Below the pieces are notes generated by a model. That model ran no database searches. It was not told where the DNA came from and saw only the letters and a list, made by a program, of their open reading frames with translations. From assembly GCA_019100305.1 (NCBI GenBank), contig JAHRHW010000018.1, forward strand, positions 1-23,538: 23,538 nt of DNA, read 5' to 3'. The stretch's first letter is position 1; every line of letters begins with the position of its first letter. Shown here one piece after another: positions 1-7,111 of the stretch. The translations under genes and the position numbers were made by a program. The DNA is from Candidatus Thiodiazotropha taylori (GTDB lineage Bacteria; Pseudomonadota; Gammaproteobacteria; Chromatiales; Chromatiaceae).

Positions 1-38
1 CATGCAGCCAATTGAATAGTATCTCGGGTACATCGCTG

Positions 39-674
39 TCAATCATGTAGTTGGTGGATGCCAGGGAGAGGCCAACTCTCACCCTGAATGAACCAACTCA
101 ACAGAAACAGGGGTACTGCGATCAGCAAACCGCCCGCTGTCACCACCAGTCCATGCAGTTGAGCATCGATCCGTTTGATCCAGACCGCACTGGCGGAATG
201 GGTGATCACCGAGACCAGCATGCCACACAGGCCCAGCGCAAATTCAGGACCCGCTTTGATGCCGACACTGAAGATGGTGACCAGACCCGACAGTGAGATC
301 AACACGGCCACCAGTCTGGAAGCGTCCATGCCTCTTTCGTTCAGCCAATAACGGGCCATCAGCCCGGTAATGATCGGTGACAGACCGAAGATGACCGAGA
401 TCCAGCCGGATGGGATGTATTGCGCAGACCAGTAGACCGAAGTCATCGCGATGAAGATACCCAGACCAGCTGCCATGTAGGTGTGTCGCGCCGTCTTATG
501 CCATGCCAGTCGCAGTCCGATCAGACGCAACAGGAGCAAGGCGAGCACCACACCAATCACCATACGTCCCGTTACACCGAACAGATAGCCCACACCCTGA
601 CCACTCCATTGAATGGCCAGGGGCGTAGTACCCCAAATCAGCAATACCCCTACATAGGCTGCTGGCACAGACAT
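39..674 (-). CDS. EamA/DMT-family transporter, apparently truncated at the C-terminus
   Basis: The 211-aa product (MSVPAAYVGVLLIWGTTPLA...) is strongly hydrophobic with about seven membrane segments and the N-terminal G-T-T-P signature of EamA drug/metabolite transporters, inner-membrane exporters of small metabolites. I chose the ATG at 674 because TAGGAGG sits 7-8 bases upstream; an upstream in-frame extension to 734 would translate a repeat element. Family members usually have about 290-300 aa and ten helices, so the last three helices are missing: a TGA follows H-Q-L-H-D. The neighbouring frames beyond the stop do not give a clear EamA helix in the 38 bases left, so frameshift, truncation or a natural short form cannot be told apart. 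The substrate is unknown. Confidence 0.7.
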   Translation of the reverse strand: MSVPAAYVGVLLIWGTTPLAIQWSGQGVGYLFGVTGRMVIGVVLALLLLRLIGLRLAWHKTARHTYMAAGLGIFIAMTSVYWSAQYIPSGWISVIFGLSPIITGLMARYWLNERGMDASRLVAVLISLSGLVTIFSVGIKAGPEFALGLCGMLVSVITHSASAVWIKRIDAQLHGLVVTAGGLLIAVPLFLLSWFIQGESWPLPGIHQLHD

Positions 675-675
675 G

Positions 676-946
676 TTAGGGCCTCCTAAGACTAATCGAG
701 TCGGCCCTGCTGGATCTATTTTTTTGTCCAGCAAGGCAGAATGAGCGTCGTGTAGTAAATCTACATGAGCGAATGATAACGCCGCTGGGCGGAAAAATAG
801 CTCCAGCCCTTTGGGTTACCCCTGAAAAAGCGCCACTCAGCGTTGCTCGTCGTTCATTTGGAATCACCAAACTTCTCTCCTCGCGCCTTGATTGGCGCTT
901 TTTCAGGGGTAACAGGGCAGACTCGATTAGTCTTAGGAGGCCCTAA
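676..946. repeat. Nested inverted-repeat element, possibly an interspersed repeat or MITE-like sequence
   Basis: The outer arms at 676-709 and 913-946 are inverted copies matching at 33 of 34 positions. Inner arms at 815-834 and 894-913 match at all 20 positions, so inner and outer right arms are contiguous while the left arms are about 105 bp apart. A small hairpin (TGTAG...CTACA) lies between them near 752-766. No credible coding region is present; the short ORFs here are low-complexity translations of the repeat. The left end stops one base before the transporter start codon and contains its Shine-Dalgarno sequence. Copy number elsewhere in the genome is unknown. Confidence 0.6.
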
Positions 947-957
947 ACCCTCCATAA

Positions 958-992
958 CGAAAAAGGCCGCAGATGTTTCCATCTGCGGCCTT
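958..992 (-). terminator. Strong intrinsic terminator for a minus-strand transcript
   Basis: A perfect 13-bp GC-rich stem (963-975 with 980-992, loop TTTC) is followed on the minus strand by five Ts. On the plus strand it is followed by GTTAAAAAA, so it works best for transcripts coming from the right. The only minus-strand frame ending just before it is the weak ORF stopping at 1023, which is about 30 bases away. Confidence 0.75.
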
Positions 993-1299
993 GTTAAAAA
1001 ATCCTGTGATTTAAACTTTCGTTTAACCGGATCTTCTGACCACAGACGGATCACCCGCTGCCCAGAGGAACAGTCGGCGCTTAATCACCATCTTGTTGGT
1101 CGGTTTGATCTGATTCATGTTTTGAGCATTGCATGGATCCAAGCTTGAGGTCAAGCCGATATTTTCCAATCCGGGCATCACGCCCTGGTGATCGGTAAAT
1201 AGGCTAGCTGTCGAAAATGCCAAATGGGCAATGCAATATGCACAGATTAACTCCACCAGCTGTTACAATTCCCTTTTTCAGGTCCCGGTTCAGGCCATC
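993..1299. other. Region without a convincing gene upstream of the PPTase; possible minus-strand small transcript
   Basis: A minus-strand frame stops at 1023 and is open back to 1256 (77 aa). Its last 31 codons, from an ATG near 1117, give a basic tail containing K-R-R-L-F-L-W-A-A-G. I see no Shine-Dalgarno sequence and recognise no family. The well-placed terminator at 958-992 suggests that something is transcribed leftward through here, either a small peptide mRNA or a small RNA. On the plus strand this stretch would hold the PPTase promoter, which I cannot point to. Confidence 0.3.
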
Positions 1300-1950
1300 A
1301 TGAAGATCAAACTAGCAGAGCTCTTTCCATCCTGCGCCATTCTGGTCAAAGCGGATCAAGCCATGTGGACCACACCTCTGTGCGAAGAGGAAGAGAAGCT
1401 GATCGAAACGGCGGTGCAAAAGCGTCAACAGGAGTTTCGAGCTGGACGCCATGCAGCCCACCAGGCTCTGGATCAGCTTAGCGCACCCTGGGAACCGTTG
1501 CTGCGTGATGACAAGCGTCAGCCGTTATGGCCGACAGGCTTTGTGGGTAGTATCAGTCACTGCCGTGGGGAATGTGTGGTGGTGTGCGCCAAAGCCGGTG
1601 AACTGGCCAGTCTGGGTATTGACGTGGAACCTCTGGAGCCCCTGCCCAAGGGGGTGGATCAATACATCCACACAGCTGATGATCATGCCACCATGCAGGC
1701 AGACAACACTCTGCCGGAACGATTGATCTTCAGTGCCAAAGAGAGTCTCTACAAGTGCTTTTATCCACTGATCGGCGAACACATGGGATTTCAATCCGTA
1801 TCACTGAACATCGATGCCGACAATAAGAGCTTCGATTTCTTCCCTTCAGCAACCAGTACCATCCCATTCCCGGCAGAACTTAAATTCCACGGGCGCTTCA
1901 TGATCAGCGAGAGTCATCTCTATACAGGATGCTATCTGACAGGCAACTGA
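1300..1950 (+). CDS. 4'-phosphopantetheinyl transferase, EntD-like
   Basis: The 216-aa product has the EntD/Sfp signatures in order: F-R-A-G-R-H-A near residue 46, S-I-S-H at 84-87, G-I-D-V-E at 106-110 with the Mg-binding Asp and Glu, and F-S-A-K-E-S at 144-149 with the catalytic-region K and E. Such enzymes move phosphopantetheine from CoA to a serine of carrier proteins in the cytoplasm. The ATG at 1300 gives the usual EntD length and begins at the conserved N-terminal region; the frame is also open to an ATG at 1231. No polyketide, NRPS or fatty-acid gene is in the window, so the carrier-protein partner is elsewhere. It stands alone, converging on the 157-aa gene. Confidence 0.85.
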   Translation: MKIKLAELFPSCAILVKADQAMWTTPLCEEEEKLIETAVQKRQQEFRAGRHAAHQALDQLSAPWEPLLRDDKRQPLWPTGFVGSISHCRGECVVVCAKAGELASLGIDVEPLEPLPKGVDQYIHTADDHATMQADNTLPERLIFSAKESLYKCFYPLIGEHMGFQSVSLNIDADNKSFDFFPSATSTIPFPAELKFHGRFMISESHLYTGCYLTGN

Positions 1951-1965
1951 GAGACCTGGGCTGAT

Positions 1966-2439
1966 TCAGCCCATGAGTACGGATACCGCGGTCGCAGTCC
2001 AGCGTTCACCACCAACCGTCGGTTTACCGCTGCCATTCCACAGATCGGCGGTCTGTTCCGGGGAGATGCAGTTGACCTGCAGCTCAACCGCTTCACGATT
2101 CAATGCGGCGATATAGCGATCCTTGCCAACCACATCGATCAGATCGTAGTAGTCGAGATTCTTACCGAACTCACTGTTGATGATATCGATTGCATCATCC
2201 ACATGAAAGCTATCGACCAGCTCGATGAGGCGTGTTTCAACCGCACTCTTTTCCGCCAGCACCTTCTGATAGGCTTCCCAGATCAGCTCTCCGCGCCGGA
2301 ACATATCCTCGTTCCAGTTATCCAGGGCATGACGTACCGGCTGGGTGGTCAGATGTGGATACTCCTTGGTCAGCTTCTTCAGTTGTTGAACCGCTTCTCT
2401 GGCAGCATCCAAAAACTCACAATTTTCTGTATCACTCAT
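1966..2439 (-). CDS. Conserved-looking hypothetical protein, 157 aa
   Basis: I do not recognise this protein. It is soluble, acidic and mostly helical in composition, with no signal peptide, membrane segment or metal-binding cluster. It starts MSDTENCEFLDAAREAVQQL and has a long helical N-terminal half followed by a compact C-terminal part containing N-G-S-G-K-P. Codon use and the clean length suggest a real gene. The ATG at 2439 has no obvious Shine-Dalgarno sequence. It ends 15 bases from the PPTase stop (convergent) and is divergent from queD. No function is inferred. Confidence 0.6.
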   Translation of the reverse strand: MSDTENCEFLDAAREAVQQLKKLTKEYPHLTTQPVRHALDNWNEDMFRRGELIWEAYQKVLAEKSAVETRLIELVDSFHVDDAIDIINSEFGKNLDYYDLIDVVGKDRYIAALNREAVELQVNCISPEQTADLWNGSGKPTVGGERWTATAVSVLMG

Positions 2440-2589
2440 AGGAATACGCTAATGACAGGCCTGCTATTACTAACGGCATTCAGAAAAATTCCTTTACCAG
2501 CTCCTGGCGACACAACCATCGCTTCAGGCTGGCGAAGCGAACCACCACCCCGTATACTTGCCGACTGATTTATTCACCTGACCCAGACA

Positions 2590-2994
2590 ATGTATACGGT
2601 TACCAAAGAGATCCACTTCTGCTACGGCCATAGGCTATTGAACCACAAAGGAAAATGCCGCCATCTACACGGCCACAACGCAACTGCGGTGATCCATCTG
2701 GAGTCCGATCAGCTGGATGAGCTGGGAATGGTCTGTGACTTCTCGGAGATTGGCGATTACGTCAAAAAGTGGGTCAATCAGAACTTGGATCACAATATGC
2801 TGCTGCATAGCGATGATCCAGTATTGCCTCTGCTTCAGGAAGCCGGTGAGTCGGTCTACGTGATGTCAAACAATCCGACTGCGGAGAATATTGCACGGCT
2901 GATTTTCGACTATGTGGAAGCTGGCGGCTATCCGGTGGTGGAAGTATCGCTGCACGAAACCGACAGCGCACTGGCGAGTTATCGAAAGCCTTGA
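2590..2994 (+). CDS. queD: 6-pyruvoyl-tetrahydropterin synthase / 6-carboxytetrahydropterin synthase family (QueD)
   Basis: The 134-aa product carries the full QueD/PTPS pattern: Zn-binding H14, H27 and H29 (in G-H-R and H-L-H-G-H-N), catalytic C23, the V-C-D-F motif at 48-51, D67-H68 in L-D-H-N-M-L-L, and P-T-A-E-N near 97-101. QueD converts dihydroneopterin triphosphate to 6-carboxytetrahydropterin in queuosine synthesis; related family members make other pterins, and sequence alone does not fully separate them. Length is typical. The 3' two thirds, the following terminator and the adjoining amt sequence are duplicated at 22933-23361, where the queD copy is broken. No other queuosine gene is nearby. 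Confidence 0.88.
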   Translation: MYTVTKEIHFCYGHRLLNHKGKCRHLHGHNATAVIHLESDQLDELGMVCDFSEIGDYVKKWVNQNLDHNMLLHSDDPVLPLLQEAGESVYVMSNNPTAENIARLIFDYVEAGGYPVVEVSLHETDSALASYRKP

Positions 2995-3029
2995 TTCAGC
3001 AGCCTGGGGTCATACCCGAATCGGCTATT

Positions 3030-3066
3030 GATGGATGCGTCAGCAGATGACGCACCCATCTTTTAG
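3030..3066 (+). terminator. Intrinsic terminator after queD
   Basis: A 13-bp stem with one mismatch (3030-3042 with 3048-3060, loop GCAGA) is followed by TTTT. It sits 36 bases after the queD stop. The same hairpin is kept in the right repeat copy. Confidence 0.7.
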
Positions 3067-3074
3067 CCCGGCGA

Positions 3075-3159
3075 TCAACTGATTTCGTTGTAACCGCTCT
3101 TCGTGCAGAACGATATCAAGACCTTCGATCTCCTCTTCCTTGTTGATTCGAAGACCGAT
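3075..3159 (-). pseudogene. Stub of an ammonium-transporter (Amt) C-terminus
   Basis: Read leftward this matches the last ~28 codons of the Amt gene at 23275 (the R-V-N-K-E-E-E-I-E-G-L-D-I-V-L-H-E-E-R region). Two bases are missing near 3096 relative to that gene, shifting the final codons, and everything upstream of about 3159 is unrelated. It is the truncated partner in the direct repeat and cannot make a transporter. The bases from 3160 to the dnr stop at 3346 hold nothing I can identify. Confidence 0.8.
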
Positions 3160-3345
3160 AACCAAGGCACCCGCCGGTGGGACTAAGCCAGAGACTGGAG
3201 TGATCGTTCACCATACCTGGATCAATGACCCACAAGAGCGTAGGCTAACATATCGATAACATCAGTCCTGACCAAGACTTGATGGCGATACCAGAGCTAC
3301 GACGGCCCTGGTCATGCCCACTGACCGGTTCGAATGACCTACGAA

Positions 3346-4065
3346 TTACAGCGAGCTTGTTACTCTGCAAGGCATCTCTGGTTCCAGTCCGTATATCGAT
3401 TCAACGTGGGCGAGAGAGCGTAGAAGCGACGCATCAATGATCTCAATTTCGCTGCCTTTTAGCTTTAAAAGTCTCTTTGATGAGAGGTTTTGCAGTATGC
3501 GTGAAAATGTCTCCGGCTTCATTGATAACCTAGCGGCCAATACGCCTTTGGCGGCCGGCAGGGTGAATCTGGACATTCCGACTTCATCCATTCGTCTTAG
3601 CAACATGGCGCACATCCTAGTCGTGGCGCTTTGCAGCGTCAGATCATCGATCTCTTTAATCAGACCGCGCAAGCGCTGACTCATGGTGCCCATAATTCTG
3701 AAGCAGACCTCAATCGATTCACTCAGTATATGAAGGAAGCGTTTGCTGTCGAACGAGATTATACGTGCAGGCCCTAATGCCTCGGCACTGACTGGGTAGA
3801 TCGGATGCTCCATAAACATCAGAGCTTCAGCGAATGTGTTGCCGGGCTGGATGATATCGATGATTTTCTGATCACCATTAGATGAGACGCGAAAGAGCTT
3901 AATCTGACCGCCAATCACGAGAAAAAAACGATTTGCATCGTCACCGGTCTCAAATAGGGATTCACCATCTTTCAGTGTACTAATATGGCTGCTTTCAAGC
4001 ACTTGTGTGACCTGATGGTCATTCAATGATGAAAACAGATGTGCAGATCTGATATCGATGTTCAT
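3346..4065 (-). CDS. dnr: Crp/Fnr-family regulator of the Dnr type (dissimilatory nitrate respiration regulator)
   Basis: The 239-aa product has a cNMP-binding-fold sensor domain (about 8-125), a long dimer helix (about 115-145) and a winged helix (about 150-225). The stretch N-T-F-A-E-A-L-M-F-M-E-H-P closely resembles Pseudomonas DNR as I recall it, and His9 in S-A-H-L-F aligns with the N-terminal His pair of that protein. The N-terminal FNR cysteine cluster is absent. The recognition helix holds E185, S188 and R189, the E-x-x-S-R pattern that reads TTGA half-sites. DNR proteins sense NO, probably through heme, and activate nir, nor and nos genes. It is divergent from the nirE operon, and TTGAC-N4-GTCAA sites lie in front of three units in this window. 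The ATG at 4065 follows a weak GGAATAG ribosome site. Confidence 0.85.
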   Translation of the reverse strand: MNIDIRSAHLFSSLNDHQVTQVLESSHISTLKDGESLFETGDDANRFFLVIGGQIKLFRVSSNGDQKIIDIIQPGNTFAEALMFMEHPIYPVSAEALGPARIISFDSKRFLHILSESIEVCFRIMGTMSQRLRGLIKEIDDLTLQSATTRMCAMLLRRMDEVGMSRFTLPAAKGVLAARLSMKPETFSRILQNLSSKRLLKLKGSEIEIIDASLLRSLAHVESIYGLEPEMPCRVTSSL

Positions 4066-4215
4066 ATCTTGCTATTCCGGGTATAGGCATTAGCAAAGCC
4101 TGCGCTTTTCTCTCATTACACCTCAATTCAGTCACATCTTGCGCCTTGTCTAGCAGCTAACGCCATGCGTATGGCTATCTGCGGATAATATTGGCCTAAC
4201 TGCAGTTGAAGTCGT

Positions 4216-4256
4216 TTGACTTTAGTCAAGGAGGGCTCGAGCGGGAGACTTAAAGT
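4216..4256 (+). promoter_or_regulatory. Dnr/FNR-type box and -10 element of the nirE operon
   Basis: TTGAC-TTTA-GTCAA at 4216-4229 is a perfect palindrome of the FNR-family form. TAAAGT at 4251-4256 is placed as a -10 element would be if the box is centred near -41.5, giving a start of transcription near 4263. This is class II activator geometry. The box also lies about 150 bp upstream of dnr, so autoregulation is possible but not shown. Confidence 0.75.
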
Positions 4257-4263
4257 GTCAGCA

Positions 4264-4380
4264 AGAATGAAGTAAAGGCATTACTCAGGACAAGCCCCTC
4301 TCAGAGGGTGCTTGATCAAAAGAGAGAGGGGAGTTCGCCAAGCCGGGCGAATCCTGATTCCCCAGCGAGGCGGGCCAAAT
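4264..4380 (+). other. Structured leader upstream of nirE
   Basis: If transcription starts near 4263 the leader is about 117 bases. It can form two hairpins: 4292-4313 (AAGC-CCCTC/GAGGG-GCTT with one bulged T) and 4328-4363 (TTCGCC/GGCGAA closed by GGGGA/TCCCC). Neither is followed by a U-tract, so they are not simple terminators. I do not recognise a known riboswitch; no cobalamin-box consensus is visible. Confidence 0.4.
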
Positions 4381-5169
4381 ATGAAACCAAAAGGGGTAGT
4401 TTATCTGGTTGGTGCGGGACCCGGTGATCCTGATCTGCTGACGGTAAAGGCACTTAGGCTGATCCAGTCTGCCGATGTGGTGGTGTATGATCGGCTCGTC
4501 TCAACCGAGATCATGGACCTCATACCCCCGGGTATATCAAGGATCGCCGTGGGCAAGGCTCCCGGTCTGCACTGTGTTCCGCAGCAGGAAATTAACGAGT
4601 TACTGGCCAGTCTGGCACGGAAATCCAGAAACATCGTTCGACTTAAGGGCGGTGATCCATTCGTCTTCGGTCGCGGCAGTGAGGAGGCGCTCCATCTCGA
4701 AGCACTGGGCATCCCATTCGAAGTTGTTCCGGGTATCACAGCGGCATCGGCCGTCAGTACATACGCTGGCATTCCCTTGACCCATCGCTCAATGTGCCGT
4801 GGCGTCAGGTTGGTAACAGGCCACCTACAGGAGGGCGATAGCTTGGAGCTCGATTGGCAGAAGCTTGCCGATCCAAGCGCAACTCTGGTGATTTACATGG
4901 GGCTCACCAACCTGGCTAAGATCACCCAAGGTCTGGTCGCGGCAGGCCGTGAATCATCGACACCCGCAGCAGCAATTCAGGATGGCACCACTCCCCGCCA
5001 ACGTCGAGTGATTGCTTCTTTGGGGACGCTAGAGCAGGTAGTTCGGGAAGAAGGGCTCCGTCCGCCTGCCATCATAATCGTGGGTGAGACTGTTTCGCTT
5101 GCCGGTCGCCTGGACTGGTTCGTGACGGAGGAGGGCCGCAATGAAGCACACTGCCTTGATCGCCCTTAG
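4381..5169 (+). CDS. nirE: Uroporphyrinogen-III C-methyltransferase (SUMT), NirE type
   Basis: The 262-aa protein has the SUMT/CobA signatures: V-G-A-G-P-G-D-P-D-L-L-T near residue 9, R-L-K-G-G-D-P-F-V-F-G-R-G near 87, and V-V-P-G-I-T-A-A-S-A near 115. It uses SAM to methylate uroporphyrinogen III at C2 and C7 to precorrin-2, the entry to siroheme and heme d1. It is a stand-alone methyltransferase without a CysG dehydrogenase/chelatase part, as expected of NirE. The ATG at 4381 starts exactly at the conserved N-terminus; the in-frame TTG at 4312 would add 23 residues of unrelated leader. It is first in the heme d1 operon and overlaps nirC by 29 bases. Confidence 0.9.
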   Translation: MKPKGVVYLVGAGPGDPDLLTVKALRLIQSADVVVYDRLVSTEIMDLIPPGISRIAVGKAPGLHCVPQQEINELLASLARKSRNIVRLKGGDPFVFGRGSEEALHLEALGIPFEVVPGITAASAVSTYAGIPLTHRSMCRGVRLVTGHLQEGDSLELDWQKLADPSATLVIYMGLTNLAKITQGLVAAGRESSTPAAAIQDGTTPRQRRVIASLGTLEQVVREEGLRPPAIIIVGETVSLAGRLDWFVTEEGRNEAHCLDRP

Positions 5170-5458
5170 TCTGCTCTTTAGTCCGCTTGTTTCATTGGCT
5201 TCTGATATCTCATCAGCGCGTGAATCAGAGCTTTTAAATCTACTCAAGCACGATTGTGGTTCCTGTCACGGTTTATCGCTAAAAGGGGGTTTGGGCCCTG
5301 CGCTGACCCCGGATGTTTTGCAGCAGAAGCCGATCGAATATATCAGCGCCACCATTCTCTACGGACGCAGCGGAACACCCATGCCACCTTGGCGCCCATT
5401 CATGTCGGAAGCTGAAGCAAACTGGCTCGCTCAACGTATTAAGGAGGGAGTGCAATGA
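5141..5458 (+). CDS. nirC: NirC-like periplasmic monoheme cytochrome c (c55X)
   Basis: The 105-aa protein has a signal peptide (about 1-20, cleavage near S-L-A-S), one CXXCH heme site at 39-43 (C-G-S-C-H, then G-L-S-L-K-G-G-L-G-P-A-L as in c55X cytochromes) and a candidate axial Met81 in G-T-P-M-P-P-W. NirC proteins pass electrons in heme d1 maturation or to NirS. It starts inside the end of nirE with GAGGAGGG just upstream, and its TGA overlaps the nirF ATG (ATGA), so translation is probably coupled. Confidence 0.88.
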   Translation: MKHTALIALSLLFSPLVSLASDISSARESELLNLLKHDCGSCHGLSLKGGLGPALTPDVLQQKPIEYISATILYGRSGTPMPPWRPFMSEAEANWLAQRIKEGVQ

Positions 5459-6627
5459 GGGGCTGGCTGATATTTCCGCTGTTAATGTTGTTTTCAGCTG
5501 TTCCGATTGAGGCTGGCGAGATACGCGGCACCGGCGATTTGGGTGTGGTGGTTGAGCGCGCCAAAGGGAGTCTGCAGGTAATCGAGACCAGCGGGAATAG
5601 CGTGCTGGGAAGAATCGACGGCCTGGGTGATTTATCGCACGCCTCCGTGGTCTTCTCCCGAGACGAGCGCTATGCCTATGTGTTCGGCAGAGATGGAGGA
5701 CTGACCAAGGTCGATGTGCTCGAACGTCGAGTCGTCGCCCGGGTAATACAGTCTGGCAACAGCATCGGGGGCGCCATCTCCCAAGATGGCCGCCTGATTG
5801 CGGTGTCCAACTATGAGCCGGGTGGGGTCCGTATCTTTGACGCTGAAACGCTGGATCCAGTGGCAGATATACCTGCGGATTACGGAGAAGGCCAGCGATC
5901 GAAGGTCGTCGGACTGGTGGATGCCCCCGGTAACCGCTTCATCTTCAGTCTATGGGATGCCGGCGAAATCTGGAGTGTGGGGATGAGCGATCCAGAGAAC
6001 CCGGTCACTACCAAATATCGTGACGTGGGAAAGAACCCCTATGATGCCCTGATCACCCCAGACGGTCGTTACTACATCGCCGGTCTCTATGGTGAGGACG
6101 GACTTGCGTTACTCGATCTCTGGTATCCGGAACGCGGCGTTAAGCGCATCTTAAATGAATACGGAAAGGGGGAGCAGAAGTTACCCGTCTACAAGATGCC
6201 GCACCTGGAGGGATGGGCAAAGGCCGGGCGCCATCTATTCATACCTGCCGTGGGACAGCATCAGGTGCTGGTGGTCGATACCGACAACTGGCAGGAGATC
6301 GATAGGCTCGCTGTGCACGGACAACCCGTCTTTGTGATGGCAAGACCCGATGGACGTCAGATTTGGGTCAACTTCGCATTCCCGAATAACGACACCATAC
6401 AGGTCATTGACACCCGCGATCTGAAACTGGTCGAGACATTGAAACCGGGCAAGGGTGTGTTACACATGGAGTTCGAGCCCAGGGGAGGTGAAGTCTGGGT
6501 CTCGGTGCGCGATATCGACCGGCTCCAGGTTTACGACACAACCGACTTCAGCATGCTGGCCGATCGACCGGCGGAAAAACCATCCGGGATCTTTCTGAGC
6601 GCCCGTGCACATCGTACAGGTCTCTGA
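5455..6627 (+). CDS. nirF: NirF, heme d1 biosynthesis protein
   Basis: The 390-aa protein is a single eight-bladed beta-propeller homologous to the d1 domain of NirS but without the cytochrome c domain, which defines NirF. Propeller-type repeats such as F-S-R-D-E-R-Y-A-Y-V-F-G-R-D-G-G-L-T-K and I-S-Q-D-G-R-L-I-A-V-S-N-Y run through the chain. NirF is needed for a late step of heme d1 synthesis in the periplasm. The N-terminus is a plain signal peptide ending near I-E-A-G-E; I see no lipobox cysteine, unlike the lipoprotein form of some pseudomonads. Length is normal. It starts on the nirC stop. Confidence 0.92.
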   Translation: MRGWLIFPLLMLFSAVPIEAGEIRGTGDLGVVVERAKGSLQVIETSGNSVLGRIDGLGDLSHASVVFSRDERYAYVFGRDGGLTKVDVLERRVVARVIQSGNSIGGAISQDGRLIAVSNYEPGGVRIFDAETLDPVADIPADYGEGQRSKVVGLVDAPGNRFIFSLWDAGEIWSVGMSDPENPVTTKYRDVGKNPYDALITPDGRYYIAGLYGEDGLALLDLWYPERGVKRILNEYGKGEQKLPVYKMPHLEGWAKAGRHLFIPAVGQHQVLVVDTDNWQEIDRLAVHGQPVFVMARPDGRQIWVNFAFPNNDTIQVIDTRDLKLVETLKPGKGVLHMEFEPRGGEVWVSVRDIDRLQVYDTTDFSMLADRPAEKPSGIFLSARAHRTGL

Positions 6628-6628
6628 G

Positions 6629-7111
6629 ATGGCACAGAAAGAGTCTATTCTTGATCGCCCTTTGAATGAGCTTGAGCGCAGGCTGCTTAACGACTTCCAG
6701 GAGGGTTTTCCACTCACTTCACGGCCTTTCCGCACAATTGCGGAGAGTGTGGGCTGTACGGAGGATGAAGCCATGCACACACTGCAACAGTTGCAGTCGA
6801 ATCAGTTGATCAGCCGGGTGGGACCGGTGTTTCGCCCCAATCGAGTCGGTGCCAGCACCCTGGCAGCAATGGAAGTACCCGCTGAACGCCTGCAGGTGGT
6901 TGCAGATATTGTCAACGGATACGGCGAAGTCAATCACAACTACGAACGGGAACATCAGCTGAATCTGTGGTTTGTCGTCACCGCTGCCAACCGAGACATG
7001 CTTGAGAGCATTCTGTTAGAGATCGAGCACACAACCGGACTGGAGGTCATCGACTTGCCCATGATAGAGGACTTCCACATCAATCTCGGGTTTCCCCTGC
7101 AATGGCTATGA
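6629..7111 (+). CDS. nirD: Siroheme decarboxylase subunit, NirD/NirG-like (Lrp/AsnC fold)
   Basis: The 160-aa protein has an N-terminal winged-helix part and a C-terminal AsnC-type part. The signature H-N-Y-E-R-E-H-Q-L-N-L-W-F-V places it in the D/G branch of the siroheme decarboxylase family. These proteins turn siroheme into 12,18-didecarboxysiroheme on the way to heme d1, paired with an L/H-type subunit, here the next gene. I chose the ATG at 6629, one base after the nirF TGA; the GTG at 6605 would overlap nirF. The exact choice between D and G needs a tree. Confidence 0.82.
   Translation: MAQKESILDRPLNELERRLLNDFQEGFPLTSRPFRTIAESVGCTEDEAMHTLQQLQSNQLISRVGPVFRPNRVGASTLAAMEVPAERLQVVADIVNGYGEVNHNYEREHQLNLWFVVTAANRDMLESILLEIEHTTGLEVIDLPMIEDFHINLGFPLQWL

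Larger units (their letters stand above)
2761..3159. repeat. Left copy of a ~400-bp direct repeat (queD 3' part, terminator, amt 3' stub)
   Basis: Bases 2761-3159 align in the same orientation with 22933-23361. By eye the queD-plus-terminator part has about 40 differences in about 290 bases. The left copy lacks a 30-bp piece present in the right copy; the deletion lies between two copies of CGGCGA, consistent with slippage or microhomology deletion. It includes the intact end of queD and a damaged end of an ammonium-transporter gene. Similarity stops abruptly after AAGACCGAT. Confidence 0.85.

Noticed and set aside
3320..3345. GGTTCGAAT resembling a tRNA T-loop, as an attachment site
   Set aside because: The flanking bases do not pair into a T-stem and no other tRNA arms are present.
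4312..4380. TTG start for nirE
   Set aside because: It adds 23 residues absent from the family and runs through a hairpin; the ATG at 4381 begins at the conserved N-terminus.
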